NCBI RefSeq assembly: GCF_040939455.1 | Contig: NC_134119.1 | Coordinates: 3,757,001-3,821,000, forward strand | DNA length: 64,000 nt | Source: Microcebus murinus | Taxonomy: Eukaryota > Chordata > Mammalia > Primates > Cheirogaleidae | Reading direction: 5' to 3' | Shown: piece after piece, positions 11,234 through 21,815 of the stretch | How positions within the stretch are numbered: position 1 is the first letter of the stretch | Layout: each line of letters begins with the position of its first letter | Position numbers and translations under genes: made by a program | Notes under the pieces: model-generated | Databases searched by the model: none | Seen by the model: the letters and a program-made list of their open reading frames with translations, nothing else | What the model was told of the DNA's origin: nothing

Positions 11234-11792
11234 CTGCAGGAGGCAGATTGAGGGCTCCTGAGCTGAGTGTGCAGACCCCTCAACCCCTGCCAGCACCAAA
11301 CACCTGAGGAGGGGTCGGAGAAGCAAAATTTCTGCAAAGTTTGCAAAGCTATGTGCACAGTTTCTGGAAAGTTTGCGAGTTACGTGAAAAGCTTGCAAGC
11401 TATTTTCACTCTCTGCAAAGTCTGCAAGCGATTTGCACCCGAGGAAAACTTGCATGCATTTTGCACACTTTCTGAAAACTTTGCAAGCATTTTGCACAGT
11501 CTCTGAATAGTTGGAAAACATTTTAAAAAGTTCCCAACTTCATGAAAAGTTGACCAGGTCGGTCTGGGCATCGGGTCTCCAGCCCCTGTGAGGGCTGCAA
11601 GCCCCAGGGCCGGCGGGGTAGTCCTTGCACGCCGCTTCTGCCCCCCAGCACGCCCCCCGGCGTCTTCAGGGGTGGAGAGTCCAGGCGAGAGTCTGCTCCC
11701 GGCAACCCACACTTTCTCCGCGCCCCCAATCCCCACAACCCTGGGTCCTTTTGTGTGCGCTCCCGCCAGGAGAGGCGCGCCCGCCCGCTTAC
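11234..11792 (-). other. EDN3: EDN3 intron 1
   Basis: Intron of 559 bp with gt donor at 11,792-11,791 and ag acceptor at 11,235-11,234. The acceptor is preceded by a modest pyrimidine tract. The middle holds the TTGCAA-rich degenerate repeat listed separately. The exon-1 side is CpG-rich. I see no coding content. Confidence 0.9.
11322..11552. repeat. Degenerate TTGCAA-rich tandem repeat in EDN3 intron 1
   Basis: About 230 bp built from 7-8 diverged units of roughly 21-32 bp. Most start with TTTGCAAGC or TTGCAA/CTGCAA, then a TTTTGCAC-like block, then a TCTGAAAA-like end. TTGCAA occurs at 11,341, 11,393 and 11,481; CTGCAA at 11,332, 11,413 and 11,422; TTGCAC/TTGCAT at 11,433, 11,450, 11,461 and 11,492. 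The units are A/T-rich in otherwise GC-rich DNA, so the block stands out. I recognise no transposon family. Confidence 0.75.
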
Positions 11793-11850
11793 CTGCGGCG
11801 GCGGCAGAGGTCACCGTGAGCCCGAAAAGGAGCCACAGCCCGGGCTCCAT
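11793..11850 (-). CDS. EDN3: EDN3 coding exon 1 (signal peptide)
   Basis: First coding exon of preproendothelin-3. The ATG is the complement of 11,848-11,850. It opens a signal peptide: MEPG, a hydrophobic core LWLLFGLTV, then a small-residue stretch TSAAAA. The first 17 residues match human EDN3 as I recall it. The exon is 58 nt (19 codons plus one base) and stops at a good donor, GCAG|gtaagc, with the gt at 11,792-11,791. The leftover G joins GA at the start of exon 2 to make Gly20. The product enters the secretory pathway and gives a 21-residue ligand of EDNRB, needed for neural-crest-derived melanocytes and enteric neurons. The alanine run near the expected cleavage site is longer than in my memory of human EDN3. 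The exon lies in CpG-rich DNA, as expected of a first exon. Identification is very secure because exon 2 carries the diagnostic peptide. Confidence 0.95.
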
Positions 11851-12257
11851 GAACCCTGATCAGGCGCGGGAGCTCCGGGCCGGGAGGGCGGCCGCTCCTG
11901 GCCGCGAAAGGGCACCGGGACCGGGCACAGCTGGCCTCGCCCTCCAGTTGTGGGGTTCGAGGACGGCCGCTAGCTCGCTGCGTCCCCAGCTCCAGCCACA
12001 AGTTGGCTGCGGCGGTCACAAAGTTTCAGAGCGCGCTGCCCATCCCAGCACAGGGCTGGCCGGCTGTGGACTCAGGCTTTTCTGGCTCCCGCACCACCCC
12101 CCTCGCCTCCCCGCCCCCCGGAGGGGCTGGAGCTGCGGGGCCTTTGAACCCGGGGCGCACGGGGGTCGCCTCCCAGGCTTGGGGTCGGGGGAGCTGGCCC
12201 GGAGCACAGCGGCCGGAGGCGCACCCAGGACAGCGAGGGGGCGGGGGCGGCGCCGCT

Positions 12258-12286
12258 GGGTGGGGTGGGGTAGGGTAGGGTGGGGG
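12258..12286 (+). promoter_or_regulatory. G-quadruplex-prone run upstream of EDN3
   Basis: Five G-runs of 3-5 bases are separated by single T or TA: GGG-T-GGGG-T-GGGG-TA-GGG-TA-GGG-T-GGGGG. Loops this short fit the usual quadruplex rule very well. The G-rich strand is the non-template strand for a plus transcript and the template strand for EDN3. It is about 410 bp upstream of the EDN3 ATG. Confidence 0.7.
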
Positions 12287-12312
12287 CCGAGACAGCTGCC
12301 AGCTGCCGAAGG

Positions 12313-12350
12313 CCACACGCGCGCGCGCACGCGCGCGCGCACACGCGCAC
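12313..12350. repeat. Alternating CG/CA tract (Z-DNA-prone)
   Basis: About 38 bp of almost perfect purine-pyrimidine alternation (CACACGCGCGCGCGCACGCG and onward). It is the sequence class most prone to left-handed Z-DNA under negative supercoiling. It sits 27 bp from the G-run. Confidence 0.8.
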
Positions 12351-12360
12351 TCCCCGCCGG

Positions 12361-12884
12361 CTGGGACCTGCAGCCCAAAGTAGCAGCCCCCCACGCATAA
12401 GCAATATGAGATGATAAAAGGCTGCGCCTAAGGGTTGTTATCCATTATCTCAGGGTCTAAGGGAAAGAAACATTTCTCAATGTTCACCTAATGACACCTT
12501 AGCCCTTGCACAAGAGCCTGCTTGCCAAGGCGCTGGGTGTACTTTACACCCGTGACTCACGGGCGCAGGCGTCTCCCTACCTCTCCCGTTCGGAGCAGCT
12601 GGGTGGGGCGGTGGCCCAGAGCAAAGTCAATAAATATCCTGGGCTAGCGGTCCTGAGGTGCCCAGGACTTCCTCATGGCCCCTGCACAGGTGGAGCTGCT
12701 TCAATGAGAGTCAGATTCCTGTCCCTAAAGGCCAAGTTCATTCAACTCAACAACGGTGCACCCTTCCGGAAGTGGCTTCCCAGCAGCCCCTAATTTCTTC
12801 GTAGCCTTGGTGGTGGGATGTGTGGGAGGCTCTCCCATCTCCATCCCAGGTAGAAATATCCCAGGCCCTGGAGTCATTCCTCAT
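12361..12884. other. Unique sequence upstream of EDN3
   Basis: No gene or repeat is seen. The stretch 12,395-12,500 has GATAA- and TTATC-type motifs beside the promoter and may be regulatory, but nothing more can be shown. Confidence 0.45.
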
Positions 12885-13372
12885 TCTTAGGGCACTTGTG
12901 GTCTATTTAAACCATGTCTGCAAATGACCCTCCTCTTGTTAAGGATGGGGTTGAATACTGCCCCTGCCCTCTCTAGCGTTAAGGACCAGCTAAACCAAGA
13001 ATGCAGCGGACTTCTGGGTCGAGTCATAAAAGATGCTGCAGCTTCCACGTGGCTCGATGGCCAGGACACTTATCCTCTGAACACAGCTGCCATGTCGTGA
13101 GGCCACACAAAGGAGCCAACATGGGGAGATCACATGGAGAAACCCGCATAGAGAGAAACTGAGGCCTCCCAGACAGCAGCCGGCGTCAGCCACTGGTGTG
13201 TGAATAAATGAGCCTTCAGGTGACTCCAGCTTCCAGACTTGAAGACTTCCAACTGAGGACCAGCTGTCCCTGCTGTGTCCCGACCGAATTTCCCACCCAC
13301 AGGATCCATGAGCATAACCAATGGCTGTTTTATACCACTGCATTTGGGGTAATTGGGTAGAGTCGTAGTAAC
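12885..13372 (+). mobile_element. MLT1-type (MaLR) LTR
   Basis: The 3' half reads as a MaLR LTR: 'cacgtggctcgatggcc', 'ctgccatgtcgtgaggcc', 'atggagaaacccgcatagag' and the end 'gcatttggggtaattgggta'. The 5' half is more diverged, so the left edge is approximate. No internal region is present. Confidence 0.6.
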
Positions 13373-13538
13373 TAGAATAGCACTCAAGCTTCCAGAATTC
13401 AAGACGACACTTCAGTTCCTCCATCTCCTCACCCCCATTATGCCCAGTCGCTCCAAGTCAAGATGCAGAGAGGAGTGGAGTGTGAAGGACGCCGTCTTTT
13501 ATAGGGTCCACCAAGCAGGACAAATGCTGGCAGGGGGG

Positions 13539-13542
<4 letters not shown>

Positions 13543-13587
<45 letters not shown>
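13543..13587 (+). repeat. (TG)n microsatellite
   Basis: About 22 pure TG units. Probably length-polymorphic. Confidence 0.97.
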
Positions 13588-13589
<2 letters not shown>

Positions 13590-13669
13590 GTGCTTTGAAA
13601 ATTAGAACTCTCAAGACTAGCAATATCTTCTGTTCCCCCTGGGCTAGAATTTGGATCATTTCATTATTA

Positions 13670-14013
13670 TCTTAATCTGTTCAAGCTGCTATAACAAAAT
13701 GCCATCAACTGGGTGGCTCATCAACAACAGAAATTTATTTCTCACATTTCTGGAGTCTTGGAAGTCCAAGATCACGGGGCTAGCAGAGTTGGTGTCTAGG
13801 GCAGGCTCACTTTCTGATTGATAGATGGCATCTTCTCACTGAGTCCTCACGTGGCGGAAGGCGCAAGGCAGTAATAAGGGCACTAACCCCACTCAGGAGG
13901 GCTCCACCCTCATGACCTAATCACCTCCCGAGGCCCCACCTCCTATTACCATCACCCTAAGAGTTAGGATTTCAAAAGATGAATGTGGAGGGGACAAACA
14001 TTCAGATCATAAC
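13670..14013 (-). mobile_element. MLT1/MST-type (MaLR) LTR, reversed
   Basis: Typical reverse-complement wording: 'ctgctataacaaaatgccat', 'acagaaatttatttctcac', 'ccaccctcatgacctaatca' and 'gttaggatttcaaaagatga'. It is only moderately diverged and nearly full length for a solo LTR. Confidence 0.8.
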
Positions 14014-14899
14014 AATTATTATCTCTGTCTTTGGAATTAAAATATCCATCTTATACAAAACTTTAACGAAGATTGGACTGGGGGATGGTTAGAGAAATAG
14101 AAAATATACTCATCAGTCAAAAAGAGATTAAAAAAAGGAGGAGGTTTCCTGGTACTAGATGTTCAGAGACAGGAGATGTCATTGCTGCTTAGACCACTCC
14201 CTGACACTGTTGCCTTCAGCAGCTTGGAGCTGACTGCCACTTGTCTTCACTGGGGCTAAAGATCAACACACCCTGGAAGAACCTCTCAGGTTCTTCACCC
14301 ATAAGTGCCGGCTGATTCCCAGGTGGAGCTAGCTCTGACCTCAGGATCGTCTGCTCCAGCTGAGATGAGGAAGTTCAGGGACCGAGACTAGGATACCGGG
14401 TGTTAGGGCCAGGAGACACTGCATGGAGTTGAGAAGAAGGAAGTCGGGGTGGCTGTGGTCAGAGGAGGCAGGATTTCCATTCATCCTTAAAGCCACCTGG
14501 GCACCAGGATTCGAGGTGGTACACGTGAGAACGTTCTTCCCTTTTCTACTGCATTGCAGTCCTCTGAGGACACCCAGGAGAACGCCTCGGGTGGGTATGT
14601 CTGTAGCAAACTCCCCTTTCTGTGGAAAGGGAGGGCCGTTAGAGCCTTTGTCGGGCCATAGAATCAAGCTTTCCACATGGGGAAAATTACACCCCTCTTA
14701 ATTTAAGAAAATCAATTTTTTGACCTAAGTAAATTATTATGAAGTACTTCACTGTAAAGCTGGTTTGGAGACTTAGAAACATCACAGCTCGTCCTGGGCT
14801 CCAATCTAAGCAGTGTGCAAAGGAAGCATACGCTTCGCGTGACTCGGTGGCACGCCGGTGGTGAGGGTTTTAATCGTCGTTTTGCCCTTTGACAACTCA
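14014..14899. other. Intergenic, nothing recognised
   Basis: Mixed-composition sequence without recognisable gene, RNA or repeat. Open frames are short. Confidence 0.5.
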
Positions 14900-15070
14900 G
14901 CAAAATGTATACTAACATTATCCCCATGTCTCAGATAAAAAAAACTGAGGCTCCAAAAGGTTAAAGTAACTGGCACGGTCATGCAACTGTTAAGTGGCAG
15001 AGTTGGGGTGCAGAATCAACTCTGTCTGGTGCCGGGGACAGAGTTCATAACCATTAGGCAGCGCTGCCGA
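14900..15070 (+). repeat. MIR SINE
   Basis: 'attatccccatgtctcagat', 'aaactgaggctccaaaaggt', 'aagtggcagagttggggt' and 'ttcataaccattaggca' follow the MIR order. Confidence 0.8.
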
Positions 15071-16118
15071 GGTCATACCCCGCGTTTATCATTGTCCCAC
15101 TCCTTCTGTGTGCCGCTGACGAGTCATTGCCTCTCCATCTGTCTAGCTTCCCTATTCCCATGATGTCCGATGAAAGGTCATGCAGAGGAATGATGACCAC
15201 ATGTCTCCCCTGCAGGGGACGCTAATGAACGGCGGGTCTCCTCCGCTGAAGTCCACCAATCTTCCTTGATCTTCCTCCTCTGCCTCAAATGTGCCCCGGG
15301 GAGAAGTCAGATAGGAGGACCCTGCTGGGCCTCGGCCAGGTGCGTGGTTTGGTCATTGTGTCCATTTTTCCCCAACTTTTTCCAACTCAGCAGATGGGCA
15401 TCTGTTACTTGGGGCTCTTACAGCTCACTTACGCTTCGACCCAAAACCTAGCCTCGGAGAATACTGCAATTTATCCCAGACAAGCATCGCCTCAAGTTCC
15501 CTCTTCATGTGCTTTACCATTCTTTTCAAGATTGTTTTCCCTTATATTTAGGGGATTTGAGGGAGAGTAACATAATACATTATGTGGTTTTCCATTGCCC
15601 TGGAATTTCTTCCCCTCTCCCACCCTGATCAGCAGAAACTCCCGGTCTTGTCAGAAATCCGATAATTAAGTGTTCAAGTCTTAGCTGTGCCTCCCCTCAT
15701 CACCATGCTGTTCATGCTAAGACGCACTTGAGGAGGTACCAGGCTCCAAATTCGTCGCTTTGGAAACTACGTACACTGTATCCAAAGATCCCAGCAAAAT
15801 GAAACGATCACGATGCGTTCTGAAAGGTGGCGCCATCGATAAAACACGCTCAAGCGCTAAAAGAAATTGGCGGATCCCAGAAGGAAATCTGACAGGGAGT
15901 CTAATGAAAATTGTTCTAGAAAGTCCCCACGTTTCACCCTGTGTTTTCTGCTGTGGACGTTTGCTGTGGTTGCCTCTCTGCATCTTCCCTTCCAGTCTGA
16001 CAATGAACCAGGTCATCCCTGGGGAACCCCCTCCCCACCCTCCGTCCGCGTGGTTTGGATGGGGCTCCAGGCCCAGGCTTGTGACTCTGGACTAACCAAT
16101 CAGAGCCTCACAACACCT
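15071..16118. other. Intergenic, nothing recognised
   Basis: No gene, RNA or classified repeat is seen. Possible frames are short and without domains. Confidence 0.5.
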
Positions 16119-16572
16119 TTGAAATAGGCAGAATAATGCCCCCCACGTCCCACCAAAAATGCCCAGGACCTAATCCTCGGAACCTGTGTGTGTGTCATCT
16201 GACTTGGCAAGAGGGACTTTGCAGATGTGATTGCAGACGTGGAGGCAGGAGGTTATCCTCAGTTCTCCAGGGGTCTCCCAGTGCAGTCACTAGTGTCCTT
16301 ATAAGCAGAAGACAGGAGAGTGGGAGTCAGGGAAGATGTGACAAAGGAAGCAGAGGTCCAAGAGGTGCAGGGCCACACACCAGGGAATACAGGCCACCTC
16401 TGGAAAACGAGAAAGGGAGGACACAGATCATCTCTTTCCACCTCCAGAAGGAGCATGGCCCTTCTAACCCATTTGTAGACTTCTGACTCCCAGAATTGTG
16501 AGATAATAAATTCGCATTGTTTAAACCACTAAGTTTCTTGGTACTTTGTTGCATCAGCAATAAGAAATCGGT
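16119..16572 (+). mobile_element. MLT1-type (MaLR) LTR
   Basis: Near full-length solo LTR: 'aggcagaataatgcccccc', 'gactttgcagatgtgattg', 'agtgtccttataagcagaag', 'cagaattgtgagataataaa' and a 'gtactttgttgcatcagcaa' end. The AATAAA near 16,504 is the old LTR poly(A) signal. Confidence 0.8.
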
Positions 16573-17979
16573 GCAACCTTAGATACAGTGATTGTCCAGG
16601 GATAGGCCCGTGAGCCACTCACAGCTAGTCAGAACCAGGGAGATCCAGTTCTGGGACTTTGCAGGGAGGCTCTTCTGTTTTTTGATGGAGTTGCTGAGAG
16701 GATCAGACGGATGCTTGGCAGTGCCGGCAGCCATTGTCATCGTGAGGCGGAAAGTCTGTGCAGGAATGGAGCCGACACAGAGAAGGAAGTGGAAAACGGG
16801 AGTAGAGAGGAGAGAACGAGTCTCGAGCCCTTGGGTGCAGCATAGGCCCTTGGCACTTCCACCCGCATCGGCCAAGACAGTCCCATCTGGCTTCCGCCAG
16901 TTCAAGCTAGGTTTCTTCCCCTTGCAGTCAAAGGCATCTTGAGATGTTCTGTCTCCCCTCATCGTGACCTTGGAGTAGGTTGTCAAGGACACAGGTGCCA
17001 CTGATGGGGGTTGTCTCAGGAAACAGCTGAATGGGCATGTTGGTTAATTGATCAGGGAATGACAGGAGCTACCAAAATAAATACTGAACATTTTTCTTAG
17101 AAAGTCTGAGCTTCTACACTTTCAGCAGGCCAGACAAGTGCTCGTTCAAAACCATCTCTGGTAGGGGAGTAGGAAGGAGAAGGGTGGCTTTTCAGCCCCT
17201 GAGCATCGTGTTGCAACCATCAGATGCGATGCTGGCCCAGAGCCGCGTGGCTGCACGGCACGAATAACGGACCCACAGGTGGACCACTTGCTGATGGAAG
17301 GATGTGGAGAGTCCATCTGCCAATGACACCAGCCCCTGGGGCAAAGCCCACAGGAAGCAGATTTGGTTTTGGAATCTCTGTCTTGCATTTTGGTGCTCAT
17401 TTTATTTTAGTAACCCCTCCAACTCATAGCTCTCTCATCGCTCCTAGGAGCCCCCACCCAGACCACATGCACACGCGCGCGCACACACACACACACACCC
17501 TCTCCACTTATCTCAAACAAGTGTGCATTTTTAACTGCCTTCAATGCCTTAGATAAAGGTGGGAATTTCAGGCATCCCAGCAGATTAATGGGAGAGATGC
17601 TTTTGAGTAAGTTAAGTCAACATGCCACAAACACACCTGCATGTTTTATCTACCTTGAAGCGGCCTTGACTTTCATCGAAGGAATTTTTCACAAACTACG
17701 TCCTTCTAAAGCTCATATAGTGGTGCGTTCCTGAGTCCACCAAATGCACCAGTCACTGGCTTTGGGAAACCTGGTTCCAGCAACTGTCGAATATCTTGAC
17801 CTGTTTGCAGAATAAAATTATTCATATAAGCACTCCTCCACGGCCGGCTTGTTCCATGAAATCCTACCTACAGCTACTTCAAATGCAAGCTCAAATGCTG
17901 TCCCTTCTAGCAAGTTCTACCTGATTTTCCTGTTTAAAAGAAATACATTGTGATCCTCTTATAGCTGCTAAAACATTTA
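16573..17979. other. Intergenic, nothing recognised
   Basis: Unique-looking sequence with one short CG/CA alternating tract at about 17,471-17,499. No gene seen. Confidence 0.5.
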
Positions 17980-18250
17980 GACATGCAGTAAAGCATAATG
18001 GCAGCTTTACCATCCAATCCAGTCAAATGGATCTGGATCAAAATACTCATTTCTCCCTTGCCTAGCTGTGTGAACTTGGGCAAGTCACTTCACCTCTCTG
18101 AGTCTCCGTTTCTTCATCTGTGAAGTGGGGATAATGGTAATATGTACCTAGTAGGGTTGTTGTACAGATTAAATGGGGTAATGTAGGTGAAGAATTGAAT
18201 ATAGGACTTGGAGCAAAATAAATAAGCATTTAATAACTGTTACCCAGCAG
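17980..18250 (+). repeat. MIRb SINE
   Basis: One of the best-kept MIRs here: 'tgtgtgaacttgggcaagtc', 'acctctctgagtctccgttt', 'gtagggttgttgtacagatt' and a 3' end near 'aataagcatttaataactgt'. Confidence 0.85.
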
Positions 18251-18324
18251 TGGTAGTAATTGCAGTAATTATAGCTGGGTGCAAACTTTTGTCTTCCGCC
18301 AGATTAGAAGTCCTTTGAAGATAG

Positions 18325-18720
18325 CGTATTGGTTATCTATTGCCACAATAATGTGCATTACAAACATTCATCAAACCATAATGATGCTCAACAAAGCACT
18401 TGCTGACCAGGCAGCTCTGTGATCTTGCTGGACTGAGACCAGCTGTTGGACGATCCAGGCTGGCCTTGCCTAAGACAGCAAGAATGACCCAGCTCTGCTC
18501 CCCAGTGTCCCTCCTCCCCAAGCAGGCCACCAGGTATGTCCTTCCCGTGGTAGCAGAAGGGGCTCCAGAGACAGAAGGCCCAACACACAAGCCCTCTGTT
18601 GGCGCCATGTCTATGAACATCCCGGTGGCCAAAGCAAGCAAGTCCCACAGCCAAGCCCTTGTGCCTCGAGAGGGCACATCAAGGTCATTTGGCAAGCGGT
18701 AAGTGAGGTGTGAAGAACTG
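18325..18720. repeat. Degenerate LTR-like repeat
   Basis: The opening 'ggttatctattgccacaata' and later 'ggccaaagcaagcaagtccc' resemble an old mammalian interspersed repeat, probably an LTR. The family and the right edge are uncertain. Confidence 0.35.
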
Positions 18721-19574
18721 GGGCCGTTTGCAGAAATGAGGTCCTGCAACATGCCTACGAGGATGTCATGATCCTGATAAGCCCATCTGTACATGTTGGC
18801 TGAGTTGGACATGAATTTGGGGCTGCAAGCCTCAGTTGCCAATATTAACATCAGAAGTAGTTGTTAAAAACGGAGGAATTTGTGGAGTACAGGTGGTTCG
18901 TGGTTATTGGGGTTTGTGGGGTTTCCCCCCCACCTTGCTTGTATTATGTCCTTGCATGGAACTATTCAAACTTCTGTTTCCAGGGTCAGAGAAAGAAGAC
19001 TTTGAACTTGCCTCCACTGCCAGCGTGCCACCCACTCTCCCTCCTCTCCCACACCTGGGGACAGTTCGAGTTTGGAAGAGAAGTGAGGAAATGAATGCCG
19101 ACAGGGCAGCGAGGGCTGACAGGCTGAAAGGGACGAGGTGGCTGGGGTGGGAGGCAGGACCGAACTCCAAGTGGCCCCTTGATCCTGCAACTTCCAGAAC
19201 TTAGCGTATGGGCCTCACAGGACTTCTCAGGTTAAGGTACAGAGTCATTTCCTTCTGAAAGAAACTTCACAATCGTGTTTTTAATGAGCTCGAAGCTGCC
19301 TTCGCAAGACACAGGTGAAACCAGAAAGCAGCGCAATGGAGTCTGGAAGTCATAACTCCAGCTCAGAAATCCGCAGAGGGCAGGATGTGACCCGACACCT
19401 TCTCAGAGGTGCAGAGCTCGGAGGCAGAGAAAAAATATCTCCTGCCGGAACATGGTGATGGATCGGGGAGGAAATGGAAATAGTTTGGATTTATTTTTTT
19501 TAACCTTAGGATTAAACTCTTAGTTTACGGAGGTGTCAGCTGGTATCACAGGGAAAATATATTTAAAAGCATTC
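18721..19574. other. Intergenic, nothing recognised
   Basis: No gene or classified repeat is seen in this stretch. Confidence 0.45.
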
Positions 19575-19660
19575 TGTGTTTGCTCCTTTATTCATTCAAC
19601 GACTTATTAAGCGCCTTGGGGGAGTCAGACGGGGCTCTGGGTGCTGAGATCCCCGCCGGA
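19575..19660 (-). repeat. L2 LINE 3' end fragment
   Basis: 'tttattcattcaacgactta', 'ttaagcgcc' and 'gctctgggtgctgagat' match the reverse complement of an L2 3' end. Diverged. Confidence 0.5.
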
Positions 19661-20214
19661 AGCGAGCCGGTCCCCGCGGAGAGGCGTGGGGAAGGCGAAG
19701 GCGTCCTCACTGCGCCGTCTGATCTGGACACGCGCAGCCGGGAAAAAGGCAGGGATGAACAGGAGGGTGCAGAGAGACAGGGGTGGGAATGGACAGAAGA
19801 GGAAAGCCATTCGACAGAGACCCAGGGAGGTGAGGGAGGAGGCCGCGGACATTCCAGAGGGTGGGGGACGGACTTGGCCAGTGCGGGGAAGAGCGACAGG
19901 TCAGCCTGTTAGCGACTCTCCTGCAGGTCACGGACCAAGGGCAGTTTCTTGGTGAAAAGTCTTCTCACGGTTCGGCTGGGTTGAGTTCCCCGTTTTTGAT
20001 GCTCCTGGGAAGACCTAGGACTTCTCCTTATAGCGTTTTCAGCATGTCTGAGGATGCCTGTCTCTGTGATCCGGTGAGTGCCTCCCGCCCCCGCGACATC
20101 CCGGGGAACCATGAGTTACCCGTCCCTGCTCTTGGCTGCCAACGTGGCCTAGAGCAGGGCCCAGCACAGAGCAGCCACTCGCAGGTGCACGCAGCGCCCT
20201 CCCCGAGCCCTCTC

Positions 20215-20400
20215 CTTCAGCCCTCACCACGGGTCTCCTCCTGGCACCGCCATGGTCCCCATTTCACGAGACTGGGAAGGGGAAGTGACTTGCCCAAGCC
20301 ACACGCTGGGGAAGGGGCAGGGAAGGCGATGGAACCGGGCTTTTAGTCCAGGCCTTTTGGGCTCCAAAGCCCAGCCAGTAGCCTCATCTCTGGACAGGGC
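20215..20400 (+). repeat. MIR SINE fragment
   Basis: 'ggtccccatttcacgagact' and 'gaagtgacttgcccaagcca' are the MIR core. The rest is poorly kept. Confidence 0.65.
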
Positions 20401-21659
20401 TTGGCTCAGGGATGGGCACATCAGCCGGGAGGCGCACCCCGCAGCACGGTCTCAGGCTCCGGATCGCGCCTCGCCCGAGCCAGACACGCACCTGGACACC
20501 CAAACCTTCACGCCCTCAGCCACTGAGGGACTGCTTTCACTTGCAACTACGGTATTTTCTAATCGATATGGCACGCTGGGGTTAGGCACCCTCATCACTG
20601 GGAGGGCTGCTGTATTTACAGAAGTTAAGACATCGGGCGGGTTAAAATACATAGGCATTGGAGGACATATTTTACCAGGGCCGGTTGCACATCAGGCAGG
20701 CTTTCTAAAAACCTGCTCCTGGTCCCATCTGCCTGCCACGGCCACCGGCGCCCAAGCCAGCCCAGAAGGAGGGAGCTGCCTGTGATGCCCGTGACAAGAA
20801 AAATCCTAAACCCACGTCTGCCTGCTCCTCCATAGCATGAATAAATGATTAATTCACGCCAAATGCTAAAGTCAGGCATGTGACGACAGTTAAGCCCAGG
20901 AGAGATGAACCCATCAATCACCAGCAACTGAGAGCCCCACGCTTGGTGCCCAGGGGCATGCAGAAGTGTGACATGCTCTTCGCACTTTAAACGCCTGTGA
21001 TTTGCCAGAGGGATAAAGGAAGGCAGGGGGTTGCTAGAGAACAAGGAGACAGATGCCATCAGAGCCGAGGTGGTGTCTCCTGGCTGCGGGACAGTGGACA
21101 CTCACGGGCGGGCCGCGCCAGCCGCGGCAGCCCTCCTCACACCCGGGCCCTTTCCCTGCTCTCTCGCGTGCATCCTACCACCACGATTTTTTGCCACAGC
21201 CGGGTCTTCCCTCTCTCATTTATCCACTTAATATTTTTCTTTTATGCGACAACATTTTTTTCCTCTCAAATTTTTCCTTGAGTAAGACGGTGTTAGTTAC
21301 CTAAATGGAAAGCAGTGTGCTGTAATTATAAAGTTAAATATCATAAAAGCACAAAACGCCACCGTCAACCGTCTAACCAGATACTACTGTGAGCCGAAGA
21401 CCCTCAGCTGTCGGCCGGCCCTCTCTTTACATGTTTGGGAGGTGTCACGGACACGCTGTCATCACCGAGAGCCCGTCCCGGAGGCCGTCAGGACTGGAAC
21501 AGGAGCGAGCAGCCTTATCACTGCGTGGTTTAATGTCCATGTCGTGTCCGTGCACTATATAAAGTTATCTTCTGCGCCACCCTTGAGCATGCCTGCAGGG
21601 CAGCTGTGGGCAAGGGCCCCTGCGTCACAGCTGGGCTCAATGCATTCAAAGCGTTGCTG
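20401..21659. other. Intergenic, nothing recognised
   Basis: Mixed composition with a few CpG-rich spots (about 20,430-20,500 and 21,090-21,140). No exon or repeat is assigned. Confidence 0.5.
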
Positions 21660-21815
21660 TGAGAGCTCTGTGTAGCTCTCTAAGTCCCACCTTTCTCCTT
21701 GGAAAAATGGTCACAATAATAACACCTACCTAGCTGGCAGAGCTGTTGGGAGGATCTCAAGTGAGAAGCACAGGTGCATTGATAACAGAATAACTCCACA
21801 GATACCAGCCATTGT
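21660..21815 (+). repeat. MIR SINE
   Basis: 'cctttctccttggaaaaatg', 'ataataacacctacctagct' and 'ggaggatctcaagtgagaag' match the MIRb 3' half. Confidence 0.7.

Larger units (their letters stand above)
11851..12360 (-). promoter_or_regulatory. EDN3: EDN3 5'UTR and CpG-rich promoter region
   Basis: Immediately upstream of the EDN3 ATG the DNA is GC-rich and dense in CpG; the island-like composition runs from about 11,580 to 12,360. No TATAA box in the EDN3 direction is evident, so initiation may be dispersed. The transcription start cannot be fixed by eye; the 5'UTR and core promoter should be inside this interval. The distal end carries a G-quadruplex-prone run (12,258-12,286) and an alternating CG/CA tract (12,313-12,350). 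Confidence 0.65.

Noticed and set aside
11588..12400. 270-codon plus open frame antisense to EDN3 exon 1
   Set aside because: GC-rich CpG-island sequence often lacks stops; no domain, and it crosses the promoter of a well-supported gene on the other strand.
18333..18851. 172-codon minus frame
   Set aside because: Overlaps a degenerate repeat and has no recognisable family.
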